DNA from: Lingula anatina
Taxonomy: Eukaryota; Brachiopoda; Lingulata; Lingulida; Lingulidae
Assembly: GCF_001039355.2 (NCBI RefSeq)
Contig: NW_019774659.1
Coordinates: 350,201 to 414,200, forward strand
Length of the DNA: 64,000 nucleotides
Direction: 5' to 3'
Under the pieces are notes generated by a model. The model was not told where the DNA came from, searched no databases, and was given only the letters and a program-made list of their open reading frames with translations. Positions 12,501-22,943 of the stretch are shown piece after piece. Numbering within the stretch: the first letter of the stretch is position 1; every line of letters begins with the position of its first letter. A program made the position numbers and the translations under genes.

Positions 12501-13642
12501 TATATCCACTGAATGTGTCAGAAAAGGTGCTTAATAACCTGGACTCAGCAGTCCAGTCCAAACAAAGGTAGTGCATAGAAATCTTTCCGTTGATCTATCT
12601 CAAGGTCGTCAAACTTTTGATTGATAGTGATAGGGATCGTTTATTGTCCGAGTAGAAAAAGCGTCATTTTTAAGTAATTCATTGACAGGTACACCTCATC
12701 TTTTAATTTTCTTTGAACTTCCTTTAAAGTATGAAATGTGAACATTTCCATATTATAAAAGTTACTAGTCTTATAGACTAAGTACTGTAGCAAAACTTTG
12801 TTAACTCTGCAAATTCCTAGTCATTAAAAAAGATTAAAAGTTTTTTTTTAATGAGAGGAGATTGGGATTCTATAATGGTTAAATATGATAAAGATGTAAT
12901 TGTGATTGTAGTGATCTTTATTTATTTATTTATTTATTTACTTATTTATTTATTTATTTATTATCAGTTCTCCTCCCAAGTATTCTGGTGTCAGCCAGTA
13001 CATTACTCCTTCCTTATTTGTGGGCCAGATCCAGATGCCCAACAAAACTGGGTTCCCACAGGATACATACCTCAGGACTGATGGCTGGTTTAAAGTAAGT
13101 GAAATAACTTCAGTTGTATAGTCAAGCCAATCTCCAGTCACTTTACTTTCTGACAGACATGAGAGGCTGTTTTGTTTGTAGCTGTTACATAAACAATTGA
13201 AGGCCCTTCCTTCAACTAATTTCACTATGTAAAACAAATAGAAGGGTTTCTGGCAGAGAGTGTCTTCAGACTAATAAGTCTCTCAGACTGCCAGTTAGCA
13301 ATCTCATTGCTGTCTTGACGCATTCTCATGATGAAACTTTTTTTCTTTCAGGGCCAGGCCTATGTCAATGGATTTAACCTGGGGCGGTACTGGCCCAGTG
13401 CAGGCCCCCAGCTGACTCTCTATGTCCCCAAGGGGGCCCTCAGGCCCTACCCCGCCACTAACACACTGGTGCTCCTAGAGCTGGAATATGCTCCATGTAG
13501 CCAGACACGAAATAAGATAGAGGTGGACTACTGCTTTGTGGAGTTTGTGACCACACCTGTTATCAATGCCACTACTGTTAGTCTGGAGAGGAGGGAGGAA
13601 TGGAATAGGGCTGGGGGATTTAATTGGCATGATCAGCATTAA
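4289..13642 (+). CDS. GLB1: Lysosomal beta-galactosidase (GH35)
   Basis: There are 17 coding exons: 4289-4366, 4990-5159, 5704-5854, 6305-6368, 6922-7016, 7540-7720, 8258-8316, 8928-9049, 9413-9453, 9903-10018, 10485-10559, 10791-10880, 11301-11405, 11773-11910, 12449-12567, 12968-13094 and 13352-13642. All junctions are GT-AG, phases agree, and the sum is 2022 nt (673 aa; human GLB1 is 677). Exon 1 encodes a hydrophobic signal peptide. The GH35 catalytic motifs are present: VENEYG with the acid/base Glu at residue 190, and VNSEYYTGW with the nucleophile Glu at residue 270. The C-terminal beta domains include GFNLGRYWP. The enzyme removes terminal beta-galactose from gangliosides and keratan sulfate in lysosomes. 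The donor of exon 1 could be two bases earlier, but GTGAGT at 4367 keeps the frame. Introns carry repeats and two degenerate exon copies, listed separately. Confidence 0.96.
5189..5222. repeat. Microsatellite (TTTA/TTCA)n
   Basis: A run of TTTA units with some TTCA variants lies in intron 2 of the beta-galactosidase gene, just after the exon 2 donor. Confidence 0.9.
5271..5310. repeat. Microsatellite (CT)n
   Basis: About 20 CT units, interrupted by a GT, lie in intron 2 of the beta-galactosidase gene. Confidence 0.9.
6680..6900. mobile_element. MITE-like inverted-repeat element (family 1)
   Basis: Within intron 4 of the beta-galactosidase gene the two ends are imperfect inverted repeats. 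The left end carries CCCATAGATTTAGATCGA and CTCCCTGGGGGTTCATGCTA; the right end carries the complementary AGTGAGACTCCCTACAGGGA, TAGATCGATCTAAAATCTGT and GGGAACGGGG. The total length is about 220 bp. A better preserved relative lies at 20307-20556 with the same order of motifs. There is no coding capacity. Exact ends and target duplication are not resolved. Confidence 0.75.
8795..8927 (+). repeat. Degenerate duplicate of the GLB1 exon 8 splice acceptor
   Basis: Around 8814-8870 the text CAATCTGTGTTTTCCAGGTA followed by AATTCAGAAACATACTGG closely resembles the real exon 8 boundary (CAATCTGTACTTTTTTCCAG, then GTGAATTCCGAGTACTAC at 8928). Translated, the copy begins VNSETYW, against VNSEYYT in the real exon, then hits TAG after about 22 codons. 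It looks like a partial tandem duplication of about 105 bp that left a decoy acceptor. Confidence 0.65.
9467..9740. mobile_element. Interspersed MITE-like repeat in intron 9
   Basis: The stretch starts ATTACCTCCACCAAGAAGGT and ends CCTTGGCGGAGGTCTGTGCT, then CTTGGAGTGC, giving short inverted ends (CCTCCRCCAAG / CTTGGCGGAGG). Inside are a TCTG/TTTG tract and the phrase AAGTTATGGACCAATTTTGA. From memory this matches a non-coding repeat common in invertebrate genomes; I could not check this against a library. It lies wholly inside an intron. Confidence 0.65.
9506..9546. repeat. Microsatellite (TCTG)n/(TTTG)n
   Basis: This tetranucleotide run is embedded in the interspersed repeat of intron 9. 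Confidence 0.85.
10388..10418. repeat. Microsatellite (TTTA)n
   Basis: About eight TTTA units lie in intron 10 of the beta-galactosidase gene. Confidence 0.9.
11250..11300 (+). repeat. Degenerate duplicate of the GLB1 exon 13 start
   Basis: ACCAGAACTATTGTTTTATA at about 11256-11275 mirrors the true exon 13 boundary TTCCAGAACTATGGTTTCAT at 11295. The copy would read NYCFIY against NYGFIY in the real exon. The copy and the true exon start are about 43 bp apart, which suggests a small tandem duplication across the acceptor. Confidence 0.6.
12916..12964. repeat. Microsatellite (TTTA)n at a splice acceptor
   Basis: A run of about 12 TTTA units ends only a few bases before the exon 16 acceptor (TTATCAG, exon from 12968), so it occupies the place of the polypyrimidine tract. 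Confidence 0.9.
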
Positions 13643-15250
13643 AAGGGGGGGTGGTGGGCAATTGTGATTTTATATATTCGGGTACAGGTGCTACCAGTTG
13701 AATTGACTTATCTTTTTAAAAAAATTATTAGTGGTGTTTTTTTATAGATTCAGAGTTAGGGACAACGATGGTGAAATGTCTGGCAATATATCTAACTTTT
13801 TTTGATGTGATTTTTTTATAAATTTTATGAATTGCTGTTCACATCTCTATTTCTTATACTTCCACATAGTTATGTATTTATGTGCAATTTGATTGTTATC
13901 TCATGCAGCTGAATGACATTCTATGTGATTGGTTTGAAAATTTTGGAAATTGATTAAACAGCTTCATATCAAATGTGAGATTATCTGCACCATCGATAAC
14001 ACACATATGCGCACACACACACACACACACACATTGATATCTAGATAAATTTACATTATCCATGCATCACATTTATATATCTTTTAACATATATTTTTTT
14101 CTGTTAGGAAATTTCATACAGATCATTATATAATAGCATTCTTAAATATTTTCATAGTTGTCTTTTCAAATTACATATCATCTTTATGCCTGTCTTAAGC
14201 TGCTCTGACTATATGAAATCCAGAATCATTTGAATTCAATCCCAAAAGTATGAAGGCAGTAGTAGTAGTTGTAATTGATAGAATTTCCCAGATGAAATTA
14301 TTGTTAAAATGTGCATTCACTTCATCAAACATTCCAATTGATTATTAAATGTTTCTCTAGCGAAGTTGCATATTAGGTTTCAGATATTGTGACTGATTAG
14401 GACTATAGTGTATGATTGCAATATTTGTTTTGAATGAGATTTAGGTTTAAATATATAAATGTAATAATATATATATATATTGTGAGATCAAGTGAGTGAT
14501 GAATGATAGCAAGAAAAGTTAATGGCCAGTTAAACACAAGGAAACTTGTTAGTATACATATTTTAAAGAGACTGGTATAAGATAGTTAAGATAGTGATAG
14601 GAGTTTCTCAACTGAGAATCTGAAAACACAATCAAAATTTGTTTCTCCAGAGTGCTAGTCCATCAAACAGTATGTCAACAAAACATTTTATACAGAAAAG
14701 TGTTCATTTTATGCAGAAAAGTTCTTTGTTGCTCTGGGTCAAACCCACATGTAATGTGATATGCCTACGAAGTCTTCTTTATATTTTTGAATACCTCATT
14801 GTTATGTCCGTATGAGTTTGTCTCATCTGTGTTCTTTGAGAAAACGTGCTGGCACTGTATTGTTTTGTGATATTGTATTTGTTACTTCATATTACAACAA
14901 GGTCCTTTGGAATCCTCTTGGGGTTCTCATTAGTTGAGGGATGTTCTAGTTGTGGACAATGTTTGTGTACATTACTGGATTTACAAAGGTACTGCTTGTT
15001 TGCTTGCTTATTTCATTTTGACAAGTCCAAGAGTGCCTCACTCACTTCAAGGAGCCTTCCTGGTTATGTGGAAGGTTACACTTCAAGTCAGTTAAATTAT
15101 GCTATTTTAATTTTTTACAGCAATAAACATTGATTAATTAGCGACAGAGTAAAATTCTTCTAGAAATGAGTATGTTTACGTCTTTGTGAATAAAAAGTTG
15201 TTTACACATAAATAACACATTATCACGTTTCATTTCTCATTTCCGTTTTG
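13643..15250 (+). other. Probable GLB1 3' UTR and downstream
   Basis: No convincing coding sequence follows the beta-galactosidase stop codon. Candidate poly(A) signals AATAAA occur at 15122 and 15189, with an ATTAAA near 13952, so the 3' UTR is either about 0.3 kb or about 1.5 kb. The stretch also holds an (AC)n tract at about 14012-14032 and an (AT)n tract near 14468-14480. Confidence 0.5.
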
Positions 15251-15256
15251 TTACAG

Positions 15257-15466
15257 TGAATTATCACTTCTCGTTATCAAGGCACATTTGGCTGTACTTA
15301 CAATATATTAAGCACGCAATTCGGCTCGAATCTGATACTAGCTACACAATTATCAGATTTTGTCAAGAACCAAACCCTACAGACAACCCTTTAACCGTCG
15401 GAAACCACATATTCCATTACTCAGTTGTATCTGGTAAAAGTTATATTATAGAATTAACTTGTCAAG
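15257..15466 (+). other. Exon-like open segment, unknown
   Basis: After a pyrimidine-rich acceptor (TTCCGTTTTGTTACAG) an open frame of about 70 codons runs to a donor-like CAAGGTATGC. It reads in part SYTIIRFCQEPNPTDNP and SVVSGKSYIIELTCQG, which looks protein-like with two Cys. I do not recognise a family and found no partner exon nearby. It may be a relic exon, a lone exon of an unseen gene or chance. Confidence 0.25.
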
Positions 15467-15489
15467 GTATGCTTTCGTAACTGTCAATT

Positions 15490-16601
15490 CACCCAGATTT
15501 AATAGCAGTTTCCTCTAGGAGTAATTTTCTTCAATCAACACCTGATGTTGGAATTGATTACCTCCGCTGTTTTGTTTGTCTGTCAGGCATGTCTAGGCTA
15601 TCTTCATCTTTTGTATCTTTACGCAGCTAAAAATCTTCTTTGAGCGACTTCTGTAGCATGATACAGAAAAACAATCTTGTTTCTTGTCATGAATTCACTA
15701 TCAGATGTCGTCTGATTGAGTGATGTCATTAATTCTGGACAATTTTTTTTCTGGGGACAACACACCGGGCAGAGGTGTGCAGAAAATTATGCAAAGAAAC
15801 ATCTGCGAAAATCTAATGAAAAGACTATCTGTGGCTCTGGTAGCGAATACGTGTAACTTAATTCAAAAGCATTTTAATTGATTATCTCTGTTGTTTCAGA
15901 TTGTATTTGAAGAGAAAGGCCTTCAGAAACGATGTCAGTTAGGTTCTCAAAGCATCCAGTAATAAGTGGTTCCTTACAACTAAGAAGCTCATTTTCTGCT
16001 CATCTATACCGAACTCCTCGGGAAAACCCGCTAACGTTATTCCGTTCATCATATTTAGTCTAATTGATATTCACGTACCCGTATAGTATTGTTTTGGTCA
16101 AAAGAGTGCATGCCTTTCTTTATTCCAAGTGTAACGCTGAATTCCCGCATAAACTTTTCTTTTAGTCTAAACTGGCATCATATGGATAGAAAATGAGATT
16201 CCCTTTGTTAATACACTCGACATGCCTGTGCCTATCAAATCATGTACGTATTTGTGTGAAAAAGGCCCATTACACGACAGCATGTATCACAAAACGTGGG
16301 AGGTCATTCCCAGCAAGTCTGGCAGCATGTTCGAGTCGATTTCAACAGAGACATAAAGGCACAGTTGCTCCCTTTTCAATTGCTTCATCTGGCTCATTCA
16401 AAATGAAGGGAACAATGGACAGTTCATATTTCAAGTTATTTGATTTCTCACGACAATTAGCCTCTTGAATAAGAATGTCTCTGTATTAAATGACTTCTCG
16501 ACCCTTAGCCAACAAATTAAGAAGTTTTTTTTATAGTCATCAGGTGCGTCTGTCGTCTCTGTCGACTTCTTCATAATTGCTTACAGGGACCATTTTTCTA
16601 A

Positions 16602-16635
<34 letters not shown>

Positions 16636-17570
16636 AAATCTGCATTTAGAGGAAAAACTATTTGATTTAAAGTCTGCAAACTAACAGGACTGATGTATAT
16701 AACGAAAATAGGCCTGACATATCTTCAGTTAAGTGAATGGCGAATGGTGACAAAACAGTCATACTAGAATATTCAGATTTCTGCAAGAGGTGTGATAAAA
16801 TGTCAATTCTGCCAATATACTGTGTAGTGTTTGAAGCTCAGTATTTGCATATAAAAAATAAATTTTAGTTAAAGGTTTTTCAAAACGTCAACCTTCTTCT
16901 TGTCACCAACCATAGCAATCATGCTGCTTTACGTTTTTTAAGCTAATCCTGCTGACATCTATTGTCGTCTATATGAATGAGTCAGAAGTAGATTACATAA
17001 TTGTCGATTAAACCCAATAAATATGTTATAGTGACAATAATGAAGGTCTGAAACTTTCGACCGTTTATTCACCGACTCTCTTGTACATGCAAATTCACAA
17101 GTATTTACACTCTATTTCTCCATACTGATCATGAATTCACTTGTTTTATTTCTATAGTCCTTGCGTGATTACAAGGAATTCTTCATTCTCACCATGCAAC
17201 ATTTCCTCATTACGTAATTTATTAGAGACTTGTTTTCAATTAAAATATTGTTTGAATTACTCATGCTTGATCCATATCCATCCTTAGTTTGCATGTGTTA
17301 AACGCGTGTCAGGAACTTGCAAATCTATTGAGAAATTAACAAATTAAATCGAACTATATGCAACTTTGACAAGTTCCATCTTTTTCTACCACGAAATCAA
17401 TTTCTACACTTGTTGACCTTAAAGAAATTTAACTAACGCTCAATTACTCCCTATTCTTTTACTCATCTGATGCCATTTTAATAATCATCTGTATTTGGTG
17501 AAAGCGTAAGCCATTTACATGTACTTTACAATAAATATATAACATGTAGTCCGTAGAATGTTTTGTGCGG
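15490..17570. other. Intergenic, partly duplicated elsewhere
   Basis: I see no gene here. A poly(T) run lies at about 16606-16633. Parts of 16018-16760 are found again in reverse orientation at 42145-42515, for example CACCATTCGCCATTCACTT on the minus strand and GCTAACGTTATTCCGTTC. From about 16875 onward the text matches 43615 onward in direct orientation (AAAACGTCAACCTTC...), which is the 3' flank of the duplicated GPCR unit. Confidence 0.6.
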
Positions 17571-17573
17571 AAT

Positions 17574-17579
17574 TTTATT
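17574..17579 (-). terminator. GPCR 1 poly(A) signal
   Basis: TTTATT on the plus strand is AATAAA for the minus-strand GPCR gene, about 220 bp past its stop. The matching signal and its surroundings are kept downstream of the second GPCR copy (43772-43777), which supports function. Confidence 0.6.
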
Positions 17580-17798
17580 GACCAGTATATGCTAGCATTT
17601 TACTATGTTAAATAGCTTCTAACTTCTTAAATAGCATTACAAAACTTGCGAAGTGCAGTTTTACCTGTAAGTTGCTGACTTTTATCGCACATGTCCATAA
17701 AAACGGAGATGAAATATCAGGCGGAACACATGGTAGGAGTTTAATTCCAAACTGGGCATCCACAACCTTAACTAGAAAGTTATTTCTGTGCTTTTTTT

Positions 17799-18839
17799 TC
17801 ATTTTTGAAACCCAAGCAAACGCTTTAATCTTTGTCGGAATAATGAACCGCATAGTCCGTAAACGAAAAAATTAACTGACGAGTTCAGACTTGCTAGAAG
17901 AAACCCAGTGGGTGTTGTCCAGCTTTCAATGACTGCAATGATCTCAAACTGTCCGGCCATATGATCCATGACAGCCAAAACAAGGAATATAAGAGTAACA
18001 GGTAACACAGCTAATATATAAAATGTCATCAGTAACATTACCGTTTTTATTATCTGCCTGAAATTATCATTTTTTGAATTGTTCATTGTCAGTCGAATTT
18101 CAGCTTGCCTCCTCAAGGACTGAATAAGCTTCACGTATAGAAAAAGCATGAACCCATTTGGTAAAATGTTGAAAATGAGAGGAAACGCCTTGCGGTAAAC
18201 AAGTTCATGGCTGTTGGTCCATTCCTTTAAACGAACATCCAGGCAGAAGTCACCCGAACTGTATCCACAAGGAAGAAATCCAACAATTTCAGTGTCAAAA
18301 AACTTCGGAAATTGATACATTGTGATCATGGTTAATAACACGTACGTCCTCCATCTCCATTTTGACACCTTTCGAAACTCAATGCTTTTTACAGGTTTGT
18401 CAATTGCGAGATAACGATCGAATGCTACAAAAACTAGCAGAAAAACGGAAGAAAGTCTTGCAATCAGCATGATTGGCCAAATATAAACGGTGATCGGCTG
18501 CATTGCGACAAAGTACCAGTCAATCCACCCTGAATAGACATGCAAAGCAGGTAAATGAACGATAAATATCGCCGTGATTAAATATATATTATCCGTGATT
18601 GCTATCCAGGACAGTAAATAATCAGCCGATACATTTGCTCTCTCCTTAAAGAATACAAGGAAAGACAGGGTGTTGCAAATCATTCCAATCAGACCAACGG
18701 CCAATGATGCGAATCCTAGAACAACGACGGTGTACAAGTTTAAGGCCGTTCGATGATTGGTGGTGCCATTGACTAGCGTACTGTTCAATGAAAATGCCGT
18801 GAAATTCAATTCATCTTTATCGTCAATGAAAGTTGCCAT
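17799..18839 (-). CDS. Class A GPCR, FMRFamide-receptor-like, copy 1
   Basis: This is a single-exon gene of 346 codons. The N-terminus has three N-glycosylation sequons (NFT, NST, NGT at about residues 12, 19 and 24). Seven hydrophobic segments follow. TM1 has the conserved Asn (ICNTLSF), TM2 an Asp (AITDNIYLI), TM3 ends in FDRYLAI (the DRY motif) and TM7 has NSSVNFFVY, a variant of NPxxY seen in FMRFamide-receptor-like proteins. The C-tail is short and basic (RQRLKRLLGFQK). The TM3 cysteine that normally pairs with extracellular loop 2 is missing, while loop 2 itself has two Cys (CGYSSGDFC). The ligand is not predictable; a neuropeptide is likely by family. A near-identical copy lies at 44005-45045. 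Confidence 0.92.
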   Translation of the reverse strand: MATFIDDKDELNFTAFSLNSTLVNGTTNHRTALNLYTVVVLGFASLAVGLIGMICNTLSFLVFFKERANVSADYLLSWIAITDNIYLITAIFIVHLPALHVYSGWIDWYFVAMQPITVYIWPIMLIARLSSVFLLVFVAFDRYLAIDKPVKSIEFRKVSKWRWRTYVLLTMITMYQFPKFFDTEIVGFLPCGYSSGDFCLDVRLKEWTNSHELVYRKAFPLIFNILPNGFMLFLYVKLIQSLRRQAEIRLTMNNSKNDNFRQIIKTVMLLMTFYILAVLPVTLIFLVLAVMDHMAGQFEIIAVIESWTTPTGFLLASLNSSVNFFVYGLCGSLFRQRLKRLLGFQK

Positions 18840-18909
18840 TTTGTTTAAATAGGAAATAAGACGTGAAGCAAACCTGTCTTAACAATAATTGTACTTATGA
18901 AGCTGAGCC

Positions 18910-18950
18910 TTTATATCATGCGATTTGCCCACCGTCTTAACCAATCAGAG
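18910..18950 (-). promoter_or_regulatory. GPCR 1 core promoter
   Basis: On the minus strand a TATA-like GATATAAA (18917-18910) lies about 70 bp before the start codon, and an inverted CCAAT box (CCAATCAGAG on the plus strand, 18941-18950) is just upstream. Both, with the spacing between them, are conserved in the second GPCR copy. Confidence 0.6.
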
Positions 18951-19644
18951 ACCAGAATAGCAGATACTGTCACAGCTACTAGGATTCCGCCTTGCAATTG
19001 AACAAAGCACAGTACTTAAAGGGAGAACAACTCTTCGTATGAAATCTATATTTTACAATAAATACATTGTAAACAACTCATAGAAATATAATTTATTCTA
19101 TTTTACCACAAAAACGGCAGTTATAGCAATAGATCTGAAATCTGTGCTTGCCATCCGACCACATGACCTCAATAGATGGCTATACTCTGTAACACTCTCT
19201 TAAGAGATTATTACGTAAATACAAACTTTTCAGAAAAAAAAACAGGGTCTTACTTTGAATGTAGAAATGGATTCATTAACCATTGGTAAATATGGGAAAA
19301 TTGCCGTTTACCCCAGGTAAATTCATTTTTTTTGGCCAAAATGAACAGCTGTTATCCCCTTAAGTGAAAGAGACTTTCGGAGAAAATGAAAGGAAGAATC
19401 CCTGCCTACTACACTTGATAAATGACAGCTTTGTCAACTAGGTGACACAAAATTTACTCGGCCCTTTACGAAACTTGCAATTGATCTCGAAGAAAAGCAT
19501 AAAACAGTTAAAATATTTTATTTTATTTTATCTGTATTGTTACTGGTCAAACCTTGCTCAATCCGTACGTCAATGCATGGATGGAGCATGTCATTGGAAG
19601 TTTAAGTGCTCGATGGTGAGCCGTGCGTGCCTGCTATATCATAG

Positions 19645-19647
<3 letters not shown>

Positions 19648-19712
<65 letters not shown>
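19648..19712. repeat. Microsatellite (AT)n
   Basis: More than 30 AT units. It is followed by a short fragment of MITE family 1 (GGCCGGCTTAAATGTCTGTC at about 19726-19745). Confidence 0.95.
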
Positions 19713-19714
<2 letters not shown>

Positions 19715-19789
19715 CTGTCGATTTGGCCGGCTTAAATGTCTGTCACGCCTAGTAAAGCTGTTTGGTTATATATATATATATATACATAT

Positions 19790-19989
19790 GTCATATGTTT
19801 AAATGGGGAACTATAGAGTCAATGATCAAATACTAATAGTCCCTCGATATATATATATGTTTTGATTTATTGTCGTGAAATATATGAAATGCTTTTCGAC
19901 AAGTGGACAAAACGTTGCATTGATACCGTTTAGCCTCTAAATGCACCAGATTGGCAATTTGCTTGTTAATATAAACCAATAAATAAATA

Positions 19990-19991
<2 letters not shown>
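19790..19991. repeat. Interspersed repeat, copy A (about 200 bp)
   Basis: The stretch from GTCATATGTTTAAATGGGGA to CCAATAAATAAATAAA recurs at 22160-22357 almost without change; the main difference is four bases in an internal AT run. Copy A passes into an (AT)n tail, copy B into an (AAAT)n tail. A fixed body with a variable simple tail is typical of a retroposed or MITE-type element. There is no coding capacity. Confidence 0.85.

Positions 19992-20057
<66 letters not shown>
19992..20057. repeat. Microsatellite (AT)n
   Basis: More than 30 AT units directly follow interspersed repeat copy A. Confidence 0.95.
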
Positions 20058-20059
<2 letters not shown>

Positions 20060-20306
20060 GATTGGCCAAGGTTTGAGGGGATATTACAGATTACAGTAAT
20101 TACAGTGATAAATTTAGGGACGTACGAGAACAAGAAATAAATCAACTATTATATCATTACTGTATCATTAATTCAACATTTAGAAATAATTTCCTGATTG
20201 ACAATAACAATTTTCAATTATAAGCGATTGCATAGAGAATTGAGAATCACCGGCACAACCCGGATTTTTCTAAAAAACACCGATCATAAAAGTCCTTGAG
20301 CTCTTA

Positions 20307-20556
20307 GACTGGGTTCCCATACATAGATCGATCCATCTGGATCGATCTTACTCCCTGGGGAGTCTCACTAAATTGCTGTCAACTAACCGGCTTAAATGTC
20401 TGCCACGCCTACCGCATCAGCTAGGGGGTAAAGATAATTACCCCCTAACAGCTTTTCTCGGCGTGACAGACATTTAAGCCGGCCAAGTTGACAGCAATTT
20501 AGTGAGACTCCCCAGGGAGATAGATCGATCCAAATATCTGTTGGAATGGTCCCTTA
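20307..20556. mobile_element. MITE with long inverted repeats (family 1)
   Basis: The left end carries TAGATCGATCCATCTGGATC, CTCCCTGGGGAGTCTCACTA, AATTGCTGTCAACTAACCGG and CTTAAATGTCTGCCACGCC. The right end carries the reverse complement of nearly all of it, around a core with GGGGGTAAAGATAATTACCCCC. The element is about 250 bp and non-coding. Relatives are at 6680-6900, and single-end fragments lie at about 19726-19755, 26008-26085 and 58266-58345. Confidence 0.85.
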
Positions 20557-21131
20557 GTCGCTTCATTAAATGCTCCTGGCTCAGAGCTGTCACTGACAAG
20601 TCAGGTTGATCTGAGGCACTGTGAGGTTTGTACTCGAAGCTACAAGTACAGGGTATGTATTATATAACAAAGGGTAGAAGTGTGTGCGTATTATGAGAAC
20701 CCAATGGGGTCCATGTATGAGGAGGGGGTTGATTTTTATTTCGTTGAGAAATGAAGAATTGACCGTTTTAAACTGTGCATATGTAGTTTGTGGTGTGTTT
20801 GCATTAGGGTCAGAATATTTTTAGATCAAGTTTGTGAATATTGTATCACGTTAAAGTCAAGGGTCAGAAAAGACATGATCTTGCTAAACTTATTCTCTTC
20901 TTTTTGGATACAAAATGGAAAACAAGATAATTACATTCGGTCGATTTTACATCAATCTTATTCATTCTGCAAATGTCTCACGGTTTTGAATTGAAATAAG
21001 GACAATTTGGGGATTTATGATTATAAGATAGCATTGGAATGAGCACATGCTTGGTTTTGAGGAAAACAAAAATTAAAATGTAAATAAACTCAATCACCTG
21101 AGGCAATTCTTCTATTGCAGACTACTATAAA

Positions 21132-21943
21132 ATGAGCTCAAGCGCCGTGTTAGTTGTACTGCTGGTGGCAATGCTGGAAGTGTGTGCGTGCTCTGGTATG
21201 TACTACAAGGTTTTGTCACTTTAAATTTTGTAAATTATTAAAACTCTGTTTTAAATAATTGCAATTTTAGTTTAGTAACAATTTTCATGCAAAGGGGACA
21301 ACTGTAATGGTGACAGAAGAGCAGCTGAAACTGCAGCACTGAAGCATTGGTAACTAAGGCCCTATCGGCTATAATAGATTGTAAACTAACATGTACAGCA
21401 GTTTCTTGTTTATGTACTAAAATTCATTCTGAAATAATATTATGCAGGTTTAGTTGATTCCAATCTCCTTTTCCTCTGATACTAGATTTACAGAGATGCA
21501 CTGCAGCCTACAAACTGGTAGCGTTCTCGGCGGGGAGATCAAACGATCTTGACCAGACGGGGAAAGGCAACGCTGTGGTTGTCTACGACACCGTCTTTCT
21601 GAACGATGGCAACGGTTATAATAAAGACACGGGGAAATTCACTTCACCGACCTCAGGGGTCTACGTCTTCCATTACCATAGTCTCAGCCACTACAACAAG
21701 CCCATATTTGTCAGATTGAACCACAATGGCCAAATAAAGAATACTGGGTACGGTAAACCTTCTACGGGACATGCGACAGGCAGTAATACTATTGCTTTGC
21801 GGCTGGCAGAGGGAGACGAGGTGTGGATTGATTTAGTTGGGGGCCACGCCCTTCACAACCATCCTGGGGAGTTCCACAGCACGTTCACCGGTTACCAGCT
21901 CTATCCAGACAGCAGCAGCATTAACACCGTGGCTTTCCGTTGA
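21132..21943 (+). CDS. Secreted C1q-domain protein
   Basis: Two coding exons, 21132-21195 and 21486-21943, give 173 codons. Exon 1 encodes a signal peptide rich in Val and Leu (MSSSAVLVVLLVAMLEVCAC). The second acceptor is TACTAG at 21485 with a good pyrimidine tract; this choice gives the frame G-DLQRCTAAYKLVAFS that enters the C1q fold. The domain shows the usual landmarks: an AFSAGRS start, YNKDTGKFTSPTSGVYVFHY in the middle, EGDEVWIDL, and STFTGYQLY at the end. There is no collagen-like stretch, so this is the short C1q-domain type that is greatly expanded in bivalves, where members bind microbial sugars. An acceptor (TTCTATTGCAG) 11 bp before the ATG indicates a 5' UTR intron. A poly(A) signal AATAAA is at 22114-22119. 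Confidence 0.93.
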
Positions 21944-22159
21944 CGCCCTGGCATTTTGTTGGAAGAGTCGGAGGTATTCCTCTTCGATATTGTTAACATC
22001 AAATATATGATACACGCTGTTTTGCTAACATACATGGTTTTAACAATTGAACAATCTTTGTAATTTTGGTAGTAATGAGCTACATGTAGATTTACTTCCT
22101 TGATACTCCGGAAAATAAATTCAGACACTTTAATTTAGATACATTTCGTTGCAGTTGTT

Positions 22160-22345
22160 GTCATATGTTTAAATGGGGAACTATAGAGTCAATGATCAAA
22201 TACTAATAGTCCCTCGATATATATGTTTTGATTTATTGTCGTGAAATATATGAAATGCTTTTCGACAAGTGGACAAAACGTTGCATTGATACCGTTTAGC
22301 CTCTAAATGCACCAGATTGGCAATTTGCTTGTTAATATAAACCAA

Positions 22346-22357
<12 letters not shown>
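22160..22357. repeat. Interspersed repeat, copy B (about 200 bp)
   Basis: This is a near-identical direct copy of 19790-19991, placed about 40 bp past the C1q poly(A) signal and followed by an (AAAT)n tail to about 22380. The two copies flank the MITE and the C1q gene in the same orientation. Confidence 0.85.
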
Positions 22358-22376
<19 letters not shown>

Positions 22377-22585
22377 ATTAATGTTCTTGTCAAATATACT
22401 GAAAGGCGGCGCTACAGAAATAATTCAAAGAAGCAATATTAATTATCTGAATAATATTTTTTAGGTTGGTTTATTGCTTCGATATACTTCCAACAAACGT
22501 AGTATCATAACATGGCGTTTCCGAAAAAAAACATCAGACGAGAACGGTTATGTGCAGAATCATAAAGGGTCCTGTAACAGTGACA

Positions 22586-22613
22586 CAACACACACACATA
22601 CACACACACACAG
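22586..22613. repeat. Microsatellite (CA)n
   Basis: About 13 CA units with one interruption, between the C1q and TRIM genes. Confidence 0.9.
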
Positions 22614-22849
22614 GAACACCCGGCACACCGCTGCTGGAAACTAAAATTGATAATTGATAATTTTGATATCAACCTGACTGTGATGTATATAGATAACTTT
22701 ATCAAACAATACATCACTAAGTTATTAGCTTGCGCCATGGCCTTGGTATATCATTATAGGGTTGGGGCGTTCTGGCTATGTCCTCATTATTGACAAAATA
22801 AACTGATTGTAGACAAATTTGAAGCAGTATAGATAACCTATAAAATGAT

Positions 22850-22857
22850 ATATAAAG
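22850..22857 (+). promoter_or_regulatory. TRIM TATA box
   Basis: GATATATAAAGCG lies about 90 bp before the TRIM start codon, a suitable position for a TATA box with a transcript start near 22880. A second TATAAA sits at 22840. Confidence 0.5.
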
Positions 22858-22943
22858 CGTACGCAACGGTTTTGGCAGCACTACAGCGGGGCAGCCGGCA
22901 TGTAGGCGCGGGGCACTGTGCCCACTCTGGGCGCTAATCTACT

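Noticed and set aside
19442..20069. Open frames made of Ile-Tyr repeats on both strands
   Set aside because: They are translations of the (AT)n microsatellites.
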